From positions 1,240,001-1,304,000 of the forward strand of contig NZ_BLRH01000060.1 in the NCBI RefSeq assembly GCF_025996515.1: a DNA stretch of 64,000 bases, written 5' to 3'. Positions within the stretch are counted from its first letter, which is position 1, and each line of letters opens with the position of its first letter. Position numbers and translations under genes: made by a program. The notes under the pieces are model-generated. The model searched no databases. It was given only the letters and a program-made list of their open reading frames with translations, and was not told the origin of the DNA. Shown here one piece after another: positions 7,635-16,110 of this stretch. Source of the stretch: Rhizohabitans arisaemae. Lineage in GTDB: Bacteria > Actinomycetota > Actinomycetes > Streptosporangiales > Streptosporangiaceae.

Positions 7635-8579
7635 TCACGTCCCGGGCGGGGCTGCCGGGCGTTGCCGATCCTCGTCCAGGATCTCCTCGCCGATGCCGAA
7701 GATTCGTCGGGCGTTGTCGGCGAACACAGCGGCACGCTCGTGCGCCGACAGGTCGGCACAGGCCCCGACATATGCGTCCACGACGTCGGCATAGGAGCTG
7801 TACAGGCGGTCGACCGGCCAGTTGGTCCCGAAAACTACCCGTTCGGTGCCGAACATCTCCAGGCAGGCGTGGATCCACGGACGCCACGATTCCGGCGTCC
7901 AGTCGTGGTCGGTCTGGCCCAGCCCGGAGATTTTCACCACCGCTCCCGGAGCGGCGGCCACCCTGGCCAGGGCCGCGCGCCACTCCCGCGCGTACTCCGC
8001 GTCACGGCGCATCGGCATCATCGTGTGGTCCACGCAGTAGACCAGATCGGGATGGCGCTTGAGGGCGGCCACCGTGGCCTCAAGACGATGCAGCGCGTCG
8101 GAGTCGCACAGGACCAGGCCGGCGCGCGCCAGCAGCTCCAGCCCGCGATCGCAGCGAGGGTCGCCGAGATACTCGGAGAGGCGCAGGTCGCGGATACCTC
8201 GGAACCCGGGGAACATCCCGTGCCCCTCCACGACGGCGCCGAGATCGTCGGACACCAGCCGGGCGTCGCCGACGAAGGCGTCGGGGATTCCGGTACGACG
8301 GCGGCACTCGTCGAGCCAGGCGCTCTCCCGGACCGGATCCTCCGTGCCGAGCGCCGCCTGGACATGCACCACCTGCGACGGCCTGGCCGAGCGGGTCTCC
8401 CGGAGGAAGTCCTCGGGAAGGTACTTCTCGGCCCGCACGGCGCCGTACTCCCCCAGTACCGCCGTCTCGGCCGGGTCACCGTCCGTCCGCAACCAGTCGT
8501 ATCGCAGACCCTCGTGCCGCTGGTCCCAGAAGTGGACGTGGGTGTCCACGAAGTCGACGGCATCGCGGGGGCCGGTCAC
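7635..8579 (-). CDS. COG3618 amidohydrolase (L-fuconolactonase-like sugar-lactone hydrolase)
   Basis: 314 residues from the GTG at 8579, overlapping the SDR stop by GTGA. The N-terminus has V-D-T-H-V-H-F-W-D, the metal/catalytic motif of the amidohydrolase_2 / fuconolactonase group. Later V-V-H-V-Q-A, G-I-R, C-V-D-H and F-G-T-N-W-P-V-D motifs follow at the expected places. The length fits a cytosolic TIM-barrel lactonase. It would open a sugar-1,4- or 1,5-lactone made by one of the SDRs. It is the last gene of a six-gene coupled operon with a dehydratase and E1 subunits. The specific sugar is not determinable from sequence alone. Confidence 0.82.
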   Translation of the reverse strand: MTGPRDAVDFVDTHVHFWDQRHEGLRYDWLRTDGDPAETAVLGEYGAVRAEKYLPEDFLRETRSARPSQVVHVQAALGTEDPVRESAWLDECRRRTGIPDAFVGDARLVSDDLGAVVEGHGMFPGFRGIRDLRLSEYLGDPRCDRGLELLARAGLVLCDSDALHRLEATVAALKRHPDLVYCVDHTMMPMRRDAEYAREWRAALARVAAAPGAVVKISGLGQTDHDWTPESWRPWIHACLEMFGTERVVFGTNWPVDRLYSSYADVVDAYVGACADLSAHERAAVFADNARRIFGIGEEILDEDRQRPAAPPGT

Positions 8580-9358
8580 GAGCCGGCCCCCGGCATGGTG
8601 TTGAGCGCCGCACCGCCGTCGATGTCGATCGCGGTGCCGGTGATGAAGCCGGCCGCGTCCGACACGAGGAACATCACCGCCGCTGCGACGTCCTCGGGGG
8701 TGCCGGTCCGCGCGAGCGGGAAGAGCCGACGGATCTCATCGAGCACTTCCTCCTCGGTGCGAGCCGTACTGTCCCGCTTCCACGCGAGGACCTGACGCCC
8801 CATCCCCGTGTCGGGGGTGCTCACCGGACACAGGCAGTTCACGGTGACGTGCGGTGCGAGCTCACCGGCCAAGGACTGGGCGAGCCCGATCATCCCGGCC
8901 TTGGACGCGGAGTACGCGTGCAGCAGGGGGACGCCGGCCCGGCCCGCATCCGAGCTGATGGCGACGATCCGACCGCGCCGGGAGTCGACGAGCGCCGGAG
9001 CGGCGGCCTGGGCCACGAGGAACGCGCCCTTCAGGTTCACATCGAGAGTGAGGTCCCAGTCGGCCTCCGTGACCTCGCCGAGCCGCTTGATGTGGATGAC
9101 CCCCGCACTGATGACCAGCGTGTCGAGACCGTGCAGGCTCTCCTCGACCGCGGCGACCGCCCCACGTACCTGCGCCGGGTCGCGCACGTCGGCGGCAGCG
9201 GTCACCAGCCCGCTCGACGCGGCCCGGTCGAGTGGCTCGCCAGGCAGGTCGAGCACGGCCACCCGGGCACCTCCGCCGGCCAGCCGACGCGCGACGGCCA
9301 GCCCGATGCCGGAGGCACCGCCCGTCACCAGGGCGCGCCGACCCTTGATCCCTTCCAT
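8576..9358 (-). CDS. Short-chain dehydrogenase/reductase (sugar or hydroxy-acid dehydrogenase)
   Basis: 260 residues from the ATG at 9358, preceded by GAGGAG. A classical SDR: T-G-G-A-S-G-I-G cofactor motif near residue 12, then V-I-S-A-G in place of the common N-N-A-G, a catalytic Ser in A-I-S-S, and Y-S-A-S-K. The C-terminal G-T-A-I-D-I-D-G-G is typical. It lies between the dehydratase and the lactonase and is translationally coupled to the latter. It could oxidise the sugar to its lactone, or oxidise the keto-deoxy acid. An acidic residue (V-L-D-L) at the end of beta-2 suggests NAD(H). Confidence 0.85.
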   Translation of the reverse strand: MEGIKGRRALVTGGASGIGLAVARRLAGGGARVAVLDLPGEPLDRAASSGLVTAAADVRDPAQVRGAVAAVEESLHGLDTLVISAGVIHIKRLGEVTEADWDLTLDVNLKGAFLVAQAAAPALVDSRRGRIVAISSDAGRAGVPLLHAYSASKAGMIGLAQSLAGELAPHVTVNCLCPVSTPDTGMGRQVLAWKRDSTARTEEEVLDEIRRLFPLARTGTPEDVAAAVMFLVSDAAGFITGTAIDIDGGAALNTMPGAGS

Positions 9359-9395
9359 GAACACTCCTCGTCGTCTCTCCATCCGGCGACGCCGC

Positions 9396-10529
9396 TCAGG
9401 TCAGCCGGAACCTCTCCAGCTCCGACTCACGGAGGGTGACACCCAGACCCGGGCTGTCACGCACCGTAAGATGACCGTCGGCGATCTGCCACGGGTTCTC
9501 CACCACGTCGTGCTGCATCGGTGACTCGTGCGGCTTGAAGTCCAACGTGTCGCCATGGTGGGAGACCGACAGCAGCGCGAGGCTGGCCGCGGTGTTGAGC
9601 GCTCCACTCCAGCTGTGCATGCTGTAGTCGACGCCTGCGATCTCGATCTCCGCGATGACCTTGCGCGCCCCGGTGAGCCCGAGGCATCGCCCGGGGTCGA
9701 TCTGGATCACGTCGGCCGCACCCGCATGCAGCACGTGCCGATAGCTCTCGGGTGACCACTCATCCTCGCCGGTCCCGATCGGCGTCCGGGTCCGCTCGCG
9801 CAGGATGCGGTGCTGGTCGAGCTCCGCCGGATGCAGTGGCTGCTCGACCCATCGGAGGCCGAACTCCTCCCACTCGGTGAGCCGTCGTACCGCGGTCTTG
9901 AGGTTCCACACCCTCCGGGCCCCGGGGACGTCGACGACCAGGCCCAGATCGGGACCGATGAGTTCGCGCACCGCGCGGAGGTAGGCGAGGTCGCGAGCCG
10001 CGTCCTGACCGAACATGGCATCCGGGTCCATGCCCCAGCCGGCCTTCAGGATGGGGTAACCCGCGTCCTTCATGAACCGGAACTCCTCCAGCGTCCGGTC
10101 GAGGTCGCGCATATCGAAGATCACCGACCCCATGGCGGGGGATCGGGTCGCGCCCACGCCGCCGAGCAGTGCGGCGGTCGGCCGCCCCGCCAGCTGCCCG
10201 GCCAGGTCCCAGAGCGCCATGTCCAGCGCACTGATCGCGAATCCCGCGATGCCCTCCACGCCGTACCAATAGGCGTGCCGGCACATGCCGGCCCACAGCC
10301 GCTCGACATCACGGGCGTCCTCCCCGACCAAGGTCGGGCCGAGACCACGGTCGATCACGAGACCGGTCGCGAGCGCCGCCTCGGGGATCTGCGAGATGGC
10401 CTCGCCCCACCCGACGACGCCGCCACGGGTCTCGATCCTGGCCAGGGTGACGCAGCGGCGGGCGCCTCGGTAGTGCGGCTCCTTGTAGATCAGCGGCCAC
10501 GAGCTCACCGACCTGATGAGATCAGTCAT
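9396..10529 (-). CDS. Enolase-superfamily (mandelate racemase/muconate lactonizing type) sugar-acid dehydratase
   Basis: 377 residues. An N-terminal capping domain precedes the barrel. Visible barrel residues are L-K-A-G-W (second-strand Lys), V-V-D-V (first metal Asp), W-V-E-Q-P-L (second ligand), G-T-G-E-D-E (third ligand), Q-I-D-P-G-R and M-H-S-W (possible general acid/base His). This set suits abstraction of the C2 proton of a sugar acid and loss of water from C3, giving a 2-keto-3-deoxy acid. The start overlaps the preceding small gene by 8 bp. With a fuconolactonase-like neighbour, a fuconate, galactonate or related acid is the best guess. Confidence 0.85.
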   Translation of the reverse strand: MTDLIRSVSSWPLIYKEPHYRGARRCVTLARIETRGGVVGWGEAISQIPEAALATGLVIDRGLGPTLVGEDARDVERLWAGMCRHAYWYGVEGIAGFAISALDMALWDLAGQLAGRPTAALLGGVGATRSPAMGSVIFDMRDLDRTLEEFRFMKDAGYPILKAGWGMDPDAMFGQDAARDLAYLRAVRELIGPDLGLVVDVPGARRVWNLKTAVRRLTEWEEFGLRWVEQPLHPAELDQHRILRERTRTPIGTGEDEWSPESYRHVLHAGAADVIQIDPGRCLGLTGARKVIAEIEIAGVDYSMHSWSGALNTAASLALLSVSHHGDTLDFKPHESPMQHDVVENPWQIADGHLTVRDSPGLGVTLRESELERFRLT

Positions 10530-10806
10530 CGGCGGCCTCGATCGGGTGGCTCGCCAATGCCTGCACGTCGACGTCCAGCCAGGGGAAGAGCGGCAGGTCC
10601 GCGAGGAGCCGGTGCAGCTCGTCCGCGTCGTCGGCCCGCCAGACGCCGACGTTGGCCGTCCGTCCGGGCACACGCCAGATGCGCACGATCCGGCCGTCGG
10701 CCCGCATCCGCCGCCCGGCGACGAGTTCGGCGTCGATCAAGCGCTTCTTCTCCGCCTCCGGCATGTCGACCGGCAGGCGGACCTGGATTCTGACGAGGAA
10801 CTCCAT
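10522..10806 (-). CDS. Small muconolactone delta-isomerase-like protein
   Basis: 94 residues starting MEFLVRIQVRLPVDMP. It has the ferredoxin-like alpha/beta fold pattern of muconolactone isomerase-family proteins, including V-G-V-W-R-A-D-D-A-D-E-L-H and L-P-L-F-P-W-L-D. Proteins of this family next to lactonases and dehydrogenases probably isomerise lactones or mutarotate the sugar. It overlaps E1-beta by ATGA and the dehydratase by 8 bp, so it is firmly in the operon. The exact activity is inference. Confidence 0.7.
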   Translation of the reverse strand: MEFLVRIQVRLPVDMPEAEKKRLIDAELVAGRRMRADGRIVRIWRVPGRTANVGVWRADDADELHRLLADLPLFPWLDVDVQALASHPIEAADD

Positions 10807-11783
10807 CAGTAGCGGTCCATGGCCAGCACAGCGGTGCAGATATCGTCCACACCTGGAATCCAAGCAGCCTCGAGAGCGCCCGCATAAGGCACCGGCGTGT
10901 CGGGCGCCGAAATCAGGACGGGTGCCAGGTCAAGCGACTCGAAGCACTCCGCCGCCATCCGGGCGACGAGCGTGGCGCCCCAGCTCCCCGCCGCAGAAGA
11001 CTCCTGGACCACGACCAGGCGGTTCGTGCGGGTGACGCTCGCCGCGACCGACTCGTAGTCGAAGGGCAGGATCGTCCGGGGATCGATGACTTCGGCTGCG
11101 ATGCCCTGCGCGGAGAGCTTGTCCGCCGCCTCCTCCGCGCGGCGTCGCATGGCTTGGCTCGCCACGATCGTGACATCGTCCCCGGAGCGCACCACGTGAG
11201 CACGGCCGAGAGGTATCGGCACCAGCTCCGGCGGAACGTCCGCCTTCACGTTGTACATCGCCTTGTGCTCGAAGAAGAGGACGGGATCGTCGTCGGCGAT
11301 GGACGAGCGGAGCAGTCCGTACGCGTCCTCGACGCTGCCGGGAGCCACGATCTTGAGCCCCGGCACGTTGAGGAACCAGTTCTCGACCGACTGTGAGTGC
11401 TGTGAGCCGAAGCCCTGGCCCGCTCCGTTGGCCAAGCGGATGGTGACCGGCACCGAGACCTGGCCCGCGGTCATGTAGCGGTACTTGGCGAGCTGGTTGG
11501 CGATCTGGTCGAAGCAGACTCCGGCGAAGTCGGCGAACATCAGCTCGGCCACGGGCCGGGCCCCCTTCAGGGCAGCCCCGATCGCCGCGCCGATGATGGC
11601 CTGCTCGGAGATCGGGGTGTCCATCACCCGATCGGAACCGAAGGCGTCCATCAGCCCGTCCGTCACCTTGAACGCGCCTCCGGCGGCCGCGATGTCCTCC
11701 CCGAGCAGGAAAACCGTCGGGTCCGCCGCCAGCGCGTCTGCCTGCGCCTGCTTGATGGCTTCCCTATATGTCAAGACACTCAT
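10806..11783 (-). CDS. 2-oxoacid dehydrogenase E1 component, beta subunit
   Basis: 325 residues (MSVLTYREAIKQAQADALAADPTVFLLGEDI). It has the transketolase-like pyrimidine domain, with G-A-A-I-G-A-A-L-K-G and E-L-M-F-A-D-F, then the C-terminal domain with I-D-P-R-T-I-L-P-F-D. Length and motifs match acetoin/pyruvate/branched-chain E1-beta proteins. It forms a heterotetramer with E1-alpha that decarboxylates a 2-oxo acid or acetoin and acylates the E2 lipoyl group. It is coupled to E1-alpha by an ATGA overlap. Substrate choice among acetoin, pyruvate and a pathway-specific keto acid is unresolved. Confidence 0.9.
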   Translation of the reverse strand: MSVLTYREAIKQAQADALAADPTVFLLGEDIAAAGGAFKVTDGLMDAFGSDRVMDTPISEQAIIGAAIGAALKGARPVAELMFADFAGVCFDQIANQLAKYRYMTAGQVSVPVTIRLANGAGQGFGSQHSQSVENWFLNVPGLKIVAPGSVEDAYGLLRSSIADDDPVLFFEHKAMYNVKADVPPELVPIPLGRAHVVRSGDDVTIVASQAMRRRAEEAADKLSAQGIAAEVIDPRTILPFDYESVAASVTRTNRLVVVQESSAAGSWGATLVARMAAECFESLDLAPVLISAPDTPVPYAGALEAAWIPGVDDICTAVLAMDRY

Positions 11784-12775
11784 GCGTAGACATCCTCGTA
11801 AAGGGCCTCGAGGCGAGGCGGGGCTGCGGAGAGGGCCTCCTCGACGGCGTCCCGGACGGCGTCCCGCGCGGCAGCCGTGATCTCTTGCAGACGCTCGGGT
11901 GAGACCCCGCGGGTGGCCAGCAGGTTCTCCAAGCGGCGGATCGGGTCGACCTTGAGCCAGCGTTCGAGCTCACCGTCCGGGCGGTACTTCGCCGGGTCCG
12001 TGCGCGAGTGACCGCGATGACGGTAGGTGACCGCCTCGATCAGCGTCGGCCCCTCACCGGCTCGAGCCCGTTCCACCGCCTGGCCGGTCGCCCGGCGCAC
12101 GGCGATCACGTCGTTGCCGTCGATCCGGACACCCGGCATCCCATAGGAGCCGGCGCGATCGGCGAGGCGGTCCACGCGAGCGGTCGCCCGCCACGCGGTG
12201 TACTCGCCGTACAGGTTGTTCTCGCAGAAGAAGATCACCGGCAACGACCACACGGCGGCGAGATTCAGGGATTCGTGGAAGGCGCCGATGTTGGTGCTGC
12301 CGTCCCCGAAGAAGCACAGGGACACGGCGTCACTCCCCTGCTGCCTGGCGGCCAGCGCGAGCCCGTTGGCGATGGGCAGGTGCGCGCCGACGATCGCGAA
12401 GGACCCGTAGGCGCCGACGCCGGCATCGGTCAGGTGCATCGACCCGCCCTTGCCACCGCACAGGCCGGTCTCGCGGCCGACGATCTCCGCGAACGTGGCC
12501 GCCAGGGAAGCCCCCTTGGCCAGGACCGCTCCATGACCGCGATAGGTGCAGACCATCGAGTCGGTCGTTCGCAGCACCGAGCAGGCGCCGACGACAGCGG
12601 CCTCCTGCCCGGTGCACAGGTGGGTCGACCCGCGCACGAGATCCTTGGTGAAGGCGCGCTGGATCTCGTCCTCCAGTCCGCGGATCTCGAGCATTGCCCG
12701 CAGCATCTCGAGAAGCGCCGCCTCATCGAGCGACGGATCGTCGTCGATCTCCCAGCGTTCGGGGTAGTCCACCAC
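11780..12775 (-). CDS. 2-oxoacid dehydrogenase E1 component, alpha subunit
   Basis: 331 residues from the GTG at 12775, with GAGG upstream. The thiamine-diphosphate motif is present as G-D-G-S-T-N-I-G-A-F-H-E-S-L-N, and the C-terminal half has the phosphorylation-loop-like Y-R-H-R-G-H-S-R-T-D-P. It is the first gene of the leftward operon E1-alpha, E1-beta, isomerase-like, dehydratase, SDR, lactonase. The promoter carries an IclR-type palindrome just upstream (12786-12798) and is shared with the divergent SDR. Acetoin-dehydrogenase-like proteins are the closest general type, but the sugar-acid neighbours make a different substrate possible. Confidence 0.9.
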   Translation of the reverse strand: MVDYPERWEIDDDPSLDEAALLEMLRAMLEIRGLEDEIQRAFTKDLVRGSTHLCTGQEAAVVGACSVLRTTDSMVCTYRGHGAVLAKGASLAATFAEIVGRETGLCGGKGGSMHLTDAGVGAYGSFAIVGAHLPIANGLALAARQQGSDAVSLCFFGDGSTNIGAFHESLNLAAVWSLPVIFFCENNLYGEYTAWRATARVDRLADRAGSYGMPGVRIDGNDVIAVRRATGQAVERARAGEGPTLIEAVTYRHRGHSRTDPAKYRPDGELERWLKVDPIRRLENLLATRGVSPERLQEITAAARDAVRDAVEEALSAAPPRLEALYEDVYA

Positions 12776-12785
12776 TCGACCTCAC

Positions 12786-12814
12786 TTCATATGGTGAAAT
12801 AGATTATCGATAAT
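12786..12814. promoter_or_regulatory. IclR-type operator between E1-alpha and the divergent SDR
   Basis: TTCATATGGTGAA (12786-12798) matches the locus palindrome. The palindrome ATTATCGATAAT (12803-12814) lies about one and a half turns away. Together they cover the divergent promoter region of the E1-alpha operon and the rightward SDR. Confidence 0.6.
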
Positions 12815-12873
12815 AGCATTCTTAACCTGGACCCACCAGCGTCCACCAGGGCGCATACCTATCGGAGGACCGG

Positions 12874-13641
12874 ATGCCGGACCTGACCTTGCCGCTCGAC
12901 CATTCCCGGCCGTACGTCGTGACGGGGGCCGCCTCCGGGATCGGGGCTGCGGTGGTGGACCTGCTCAGCGAGCACGGCGCGACGACCGTGACCGTCGACC
13001 TGGCCGACCAGCCCCGCGCAACCGTGCACGTGTCCGGCGATGTGGCCGATCCCGGAACCTGGGAGGTCGTGGGACGGCACGTCGACGAAACGAGTACGGA
13101 CGGCGCCGCCGCGCTGATCACGTGCGCCGGTGCGATCCACATAGGAGCGGTGACGACCGCCGACCCGGCCGAGTACGAACGACTCTTCCGGATCAACACC
13201 CTGGGCGTACTGCACGGCCTCCAGCGTCTGGTCCCGGCGATGGCGGCACGGGGAGACGGTGCGGTCGTGGCTGTGGCCAGCGTGGACTCGCTCTTCGCCG
13301 AAGACATGATGGGCGCCTACGCAACCTCGAAGGGGGCGCTGCTTCAGCTGATCAGATCGGCTGCGGTTGAGCACACGCGCCACGGGGTCCGGATCAACGC
13401 CGTATGCCCCGGCGCCGTCGACACCCCCTTGCTGCGGCATCACCTGAGCAGCACCGGCGACGAGACGGCCGCGCGTCGCCGCGTCGAGAACTCCACACCG
13501 GCCGGCCGCCTGCTGACCACGCTTGAGATGGCCAGGCTCCTGGTGTTCCTGTCCACCCCGTGGGCATCCTCGATGGCCGGCGCGGCCGTCGTGGCCGACG
13601 GCGGACTGACCGCGACGTACGACTTCCGCCTGGACGACTGA
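12874..13641 (+). CDS. Short-chain dehydrogenase/reductase
   Basis: 255 residues from an ATG with GGAGGA at 12864. SDR motifs: T-G-A-A-S-G-I-G near residue 18, T-C-A-G in the N-A-G position, S-V-D-S with the catalytic Ser, and Y-A-T-S-K. The C-terminus has G-A-A-V-V-A-D-G-G. It is similar in type to L-fucose/sugar dehydrogenases and 2-keto-3-deoxy-acid dehydrogenases of non-phosphorylative pathways. It is divergent from the E1-alpha operon and shares its IclR-type operator, so it is very likely part of the same pathway as either first or late oxidation step. Confidence 0.85.
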   Translation: MPDLTLPLDHSRPYVVTGAASGIGAAVVDLLSEHGATTVTVDLADQPRATVHVSGDVADPGTWEVVGRHVDETSTDGAAALITCAGAIHIGAVTTADPAEYERLFRINTLGVLHGLQRLVPAMAARGDGAVVAVASVDSLFAEDMMGAYATSKGALLQLIRSAAVEHTRHGVRINAVCPGAVDTPLLRHHLSSTGDETAARRRVENSTPAGRLLTTLEMARLLVFLSTPWASSMAGAAVVADGGLTATYDFRLDD

Positions 13642-13809
13642 CACCGGGTCGCGGGCGCACGACGGTGGATGTGGCCCCCGCCCTGTCGTCGTCCGTGACC
13701 TGCAGACCGGCTAGGCGCCGAACCCTGTCCGTCCGGCCCGCGTCCGGCCTGTCTCGCGACCACCTACTCGCGACACGATCTGACCGGCTGGACGCCCCTC
13801 AGCCCCGGC

Positions 13810-13847
13810 CCTGACATCTCCGCGTCGGCCGCCGCGGAGATGTCAGG
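13810..13847. terminator. Bidirectional hairpin terminator
   Basis: A perfect 15-bp stem, CCTGACATCTCCGCG with its complement, and an 8-nt loop lie between the convergent SDR and glycosidase-like genes. It is well placed to stop transcription from both sides. Confidence 0.8.
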
Positions 13848-13853
13848 TTCGTC

Positions 13854-15989
13854 TCATGCGGTACGGCCGTCATCGCCGAGCGTCGCGCGAAGCTCGAGGT
13901 ACTCGAACGGCTCCTCGACGAGGATCTCACCGCGGTCTCCGACCCGGCGGACCGGGACCTTGAGACCCGTCCGTCCGTCGACCACCTCGACCACGCTCGT
14001 CGACGTGGCGGCGAAGGAGATCGTGACCGGATCGAGGACGCGTCGGGGATGGTTGAGCAGCACAATCCTGAGTCGTCGTCCATCTGGGCTGCGGAAGGCG
14101 GAGGCGCGGACCGTCGGGTCGGCGCGGACCACCAGTTCCCGGTCGTCGCCCAGCAGGTCCGACACAAGGGAGGTGAACACCCGTCCTGCCGCTTCGGACA
14201 GACCTGTCTCAATGGGAAGCGCGCTGTACACCGCCAGCCCCCGCCCGTACCGGTGCCGCACCAGAGCAGGCTCCCCCGTGTCGTGCCACGGCGGGAACGA
14301 GTGGATGGACGCCCAGTCCTCCGCCGAGAAGTGACCGGGCGCGGGACTGGCGTACGGAAGGGTCAGGTGAGCCAGTTCCTCGGCCTCCGCCGTGGCCTGG
14401 ATGCGCATGAGACCGCCGGCGAGCGTCTGGTCGCCCGGGCGGTGACTGAGGTAACGCTGAGGCCGGCAGCAGCCGACGAGTTCGTCGGTGGACGGACGGA
14501 GGTAGGCGACCCTCGCGGGCACCTCCTCGACCAGGGATGCCCCGAAGACGTCGGCCAGCATGAAGTCGTCGTGCAAGGTCCCGTCGCTCTCCAGCAACGA
14601 GGTGTAGCCACTGGCGTACAAGCGACCGCCACCGGCGACGAAGGCGCGGAAGGCGTCCACCTCGCGGGCCGACATCCGATGCACGTTCGGCAGCACCACG
14701 ACCTTGTACCGATCGAGCGAGTCCAGCTGACGGTGGGTCACCACGCCGAACTGGATCTGGGAACGCTGGAGCGCGTGAGCCGCTCCCCGGAGCGACGCGA
14801 GATGGGGATAGGTACGGTCGGCGGACGCGATGTCGCGCAGGAAGGTGCCCTGGGACGCGAAGCCGAACTTGGAGTCCGAGGAGAAGTAGAGTGCCACCTC
14901 CTCCACGGGCAGGTCCGGCTCGTGGTCGTCGAGGCCCTTGCGGGCGTCGAAAGCACGGCCCACATGCTCGAAGGCGTCGTCGTTGACGGTCCCCAGGGGA
15001 TCCAGCGCCTCGATGAACAGTGAGGCGACACCTTCGGCCGCAGCGGACAGCACGTGCTCGCGGAGCTCCTCGTCCGACTTGAGCTCCACGTGCTCGGCGA
15101 AGGACTGGGGGGCGAACGTCATGTACTCGGCCGGCTGCCGTCGGCTCAAGGTGCGCATGAGCTTCATGACCAGCAACTGCTCGGTCTCGTCGCCGTACAG
15201 GTCCGCACCGAGGAAGTCCTGCGCGTCGGTGGTGTCGAAGGGCAGCGCCGTCCGCCAGTCATGGGGTGCCGGGGCGAAGTTGTGATAGACGGCGATCCCG
15301 GGGGTCGCCTGCTTGATGCGCTCGCTGATGAAGGTCTGGAACTCGACGATCCACTCCTCCCGGCGCCGCTGGAAGGTCGTCCACCCGCTGTCCGTCCAGT
15401 CGACGCGCTCGGGGATCTCCAGGCCGTCGGTCTCCTTCAGCCGCCGGCGGCAGTTCGCGCAGACGCAGACACCCGGCCAGAACGTCATGTCCACGAAGGC
15501 ACAGTCGAAGGAGTACCGGGTGAACAGGTCGTCGATCTGCGCCGCCACGTAATCGCGGTAGTCGGCCGAGTTCGGGCAGCAGTGACCGTGCCGGTCGGCC
15601 ACGGTCTCGGTCCTGCCCCACCCCTGGGCGGGAACGAAACGCCATTCCGGATGGTCGTGGAACGGCTTGTTGTCGTAGAGGGCGGCGAAGTACGCACACA
15701 CCTCGAGCCCGGCCTTGCGCGCGGCCGAGGTCGTCTCGCCCACGATGTCGCGGTCGCCGATCCGGGGATGGATCGTGCCTCCGGGCATCGGCCAGAACAG
15801 CCAGCCGCTGAGGTTCTTGCACGGGAGCATCACGGCCTCGGCGCCCGCCCGTACGTAGAGGTCCGCCATGTGAGCCGGGTCCAGCTTCGAGAGGAAGCGC
15901 TCGTCCCATGCCGGGATCTCGAGATCGACGAGCATCCGGCGTGACGATCGCTGGTAGCCAGAGGTTCGCCCCTGGATCATCTTTGCCAT
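13854..15989 (-). CDS. Large glycoside-hydrolase-like protein with a beta-galactosidase-trimerisation-type C-terminal part
   Basis: 711 residues. The first half resembles a TIM-barrel hydrolase of the fucosidase/hypothetical glycosyl hydrolase group (AVMLPCKNLSGWLFWPMPGG; C-A-F-V-D-M-T-F-W-P-G with a likely nucleophile/acid Asp). It also has a cluster C-V-C-A-N-C that may bind metal. The middle part, L-D-R-Y-K-V-V-V-L-P-N-V-H-R-M-S and G-G-G-R-L-Y-A-S-G, is the flavodoxin-like glutamine-amidotransferase fold seen in GH42 trimerisation domains. A beta-sandwich tail follows. No signal peptide is seen, so it would be cytosolic and act on imported oligosaccharides. The ATG lies inside an IclR-type palindrome; starts at 15980 or 15935 are alternatives. 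Confidence 0.7.
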   Translation of the reverse strand: MAKMIQGRTSGYQRSSRRMLVDLEIPAWDERFLSKLDPAHMADLYVRAGAEAVMLPCKNLSGWLFWPMPGGTIHPRIGDRDIVGETTSAARKAGLEVCAYFAALYDNKPFHDHPEWRFVPAQGWGRTETVADRHGHCCPNSADYRDYVAAQIDDLFTRYSFDCAFVDMTFWPGVCVCANCRRRLKETDGLEIPERVDWTDSGWTTFQRRREEWIVEFQTFISERIKQATPGIAVYHNFAPAPHDWRTALPFDTTDAQDFLGADLYGDETEQLLVMKLMRTLSRRQPAEYMTFAPQSFAEHVELKSDEELREHVLSAAAEGVASLFIEALDPLGTVNDDAFEHVGRAFDARKGLDDHEPDLPVEEVALYFSSDSKFGFASQGTFLRDIASADRTYPHLASLRGAAHALQRSQIQFGVVTHRQLDSLDRYKVVVLPNVHRMSAREVDAFRAFVAGGGRLYASGYTSLLESDGTLHDDFMLADVFGASLVEEVPARVAYLRPSTDELVGCCRPQRYLSHRPGDQTLAGGLMRIQATAEAEELAHLTLPYASPAPGHFSAEDWASIHSFPPWHDTGEPALVRHRYGRGLAVYSALPIETGLSEAAGRVFTSLVSDLLGDDRELVVRADPTVRASAFRSPDGRRLRIVLLNHPRRVLDPVTISFAATSTSVVEVVDGRTGLKVPVRRVGDRGEILVEEPFEYLELRATLGDDGRTA

Positions 15990-16016
15990 AATATGAAACC
16001 TATATCATAATCTGAA
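15985..16016. promoter_or_regulatory. Paired IclR-type operators at the glycosidase-like gene start
   Basis: GCCATAATATGAA (15985-15997, reading TTCATATTATGGC on the other strand) overlaps the start codon. ATCATAATCTGAA (16004-16016) is its mate, with centres 19 bp apart. The layout mirrors the pair at the E2 gene. Confidence 0.55.
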
Positions 16017-16110
16017 ATTATCAAGACCTGCGCATGGTGCCCATGGGTCCATCGACCGCACCGCGCTCGTCCGGCTTCCGGATGGCTTCGTGCGGGGAGG
16101 TCGGGACCGC

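Noticed and set aside
7485-8795. 436-residue rightward open frame over the lactonase gene
   Set aside because: The opposite strand encodes a clear amidohydrolase with conserved motifs.
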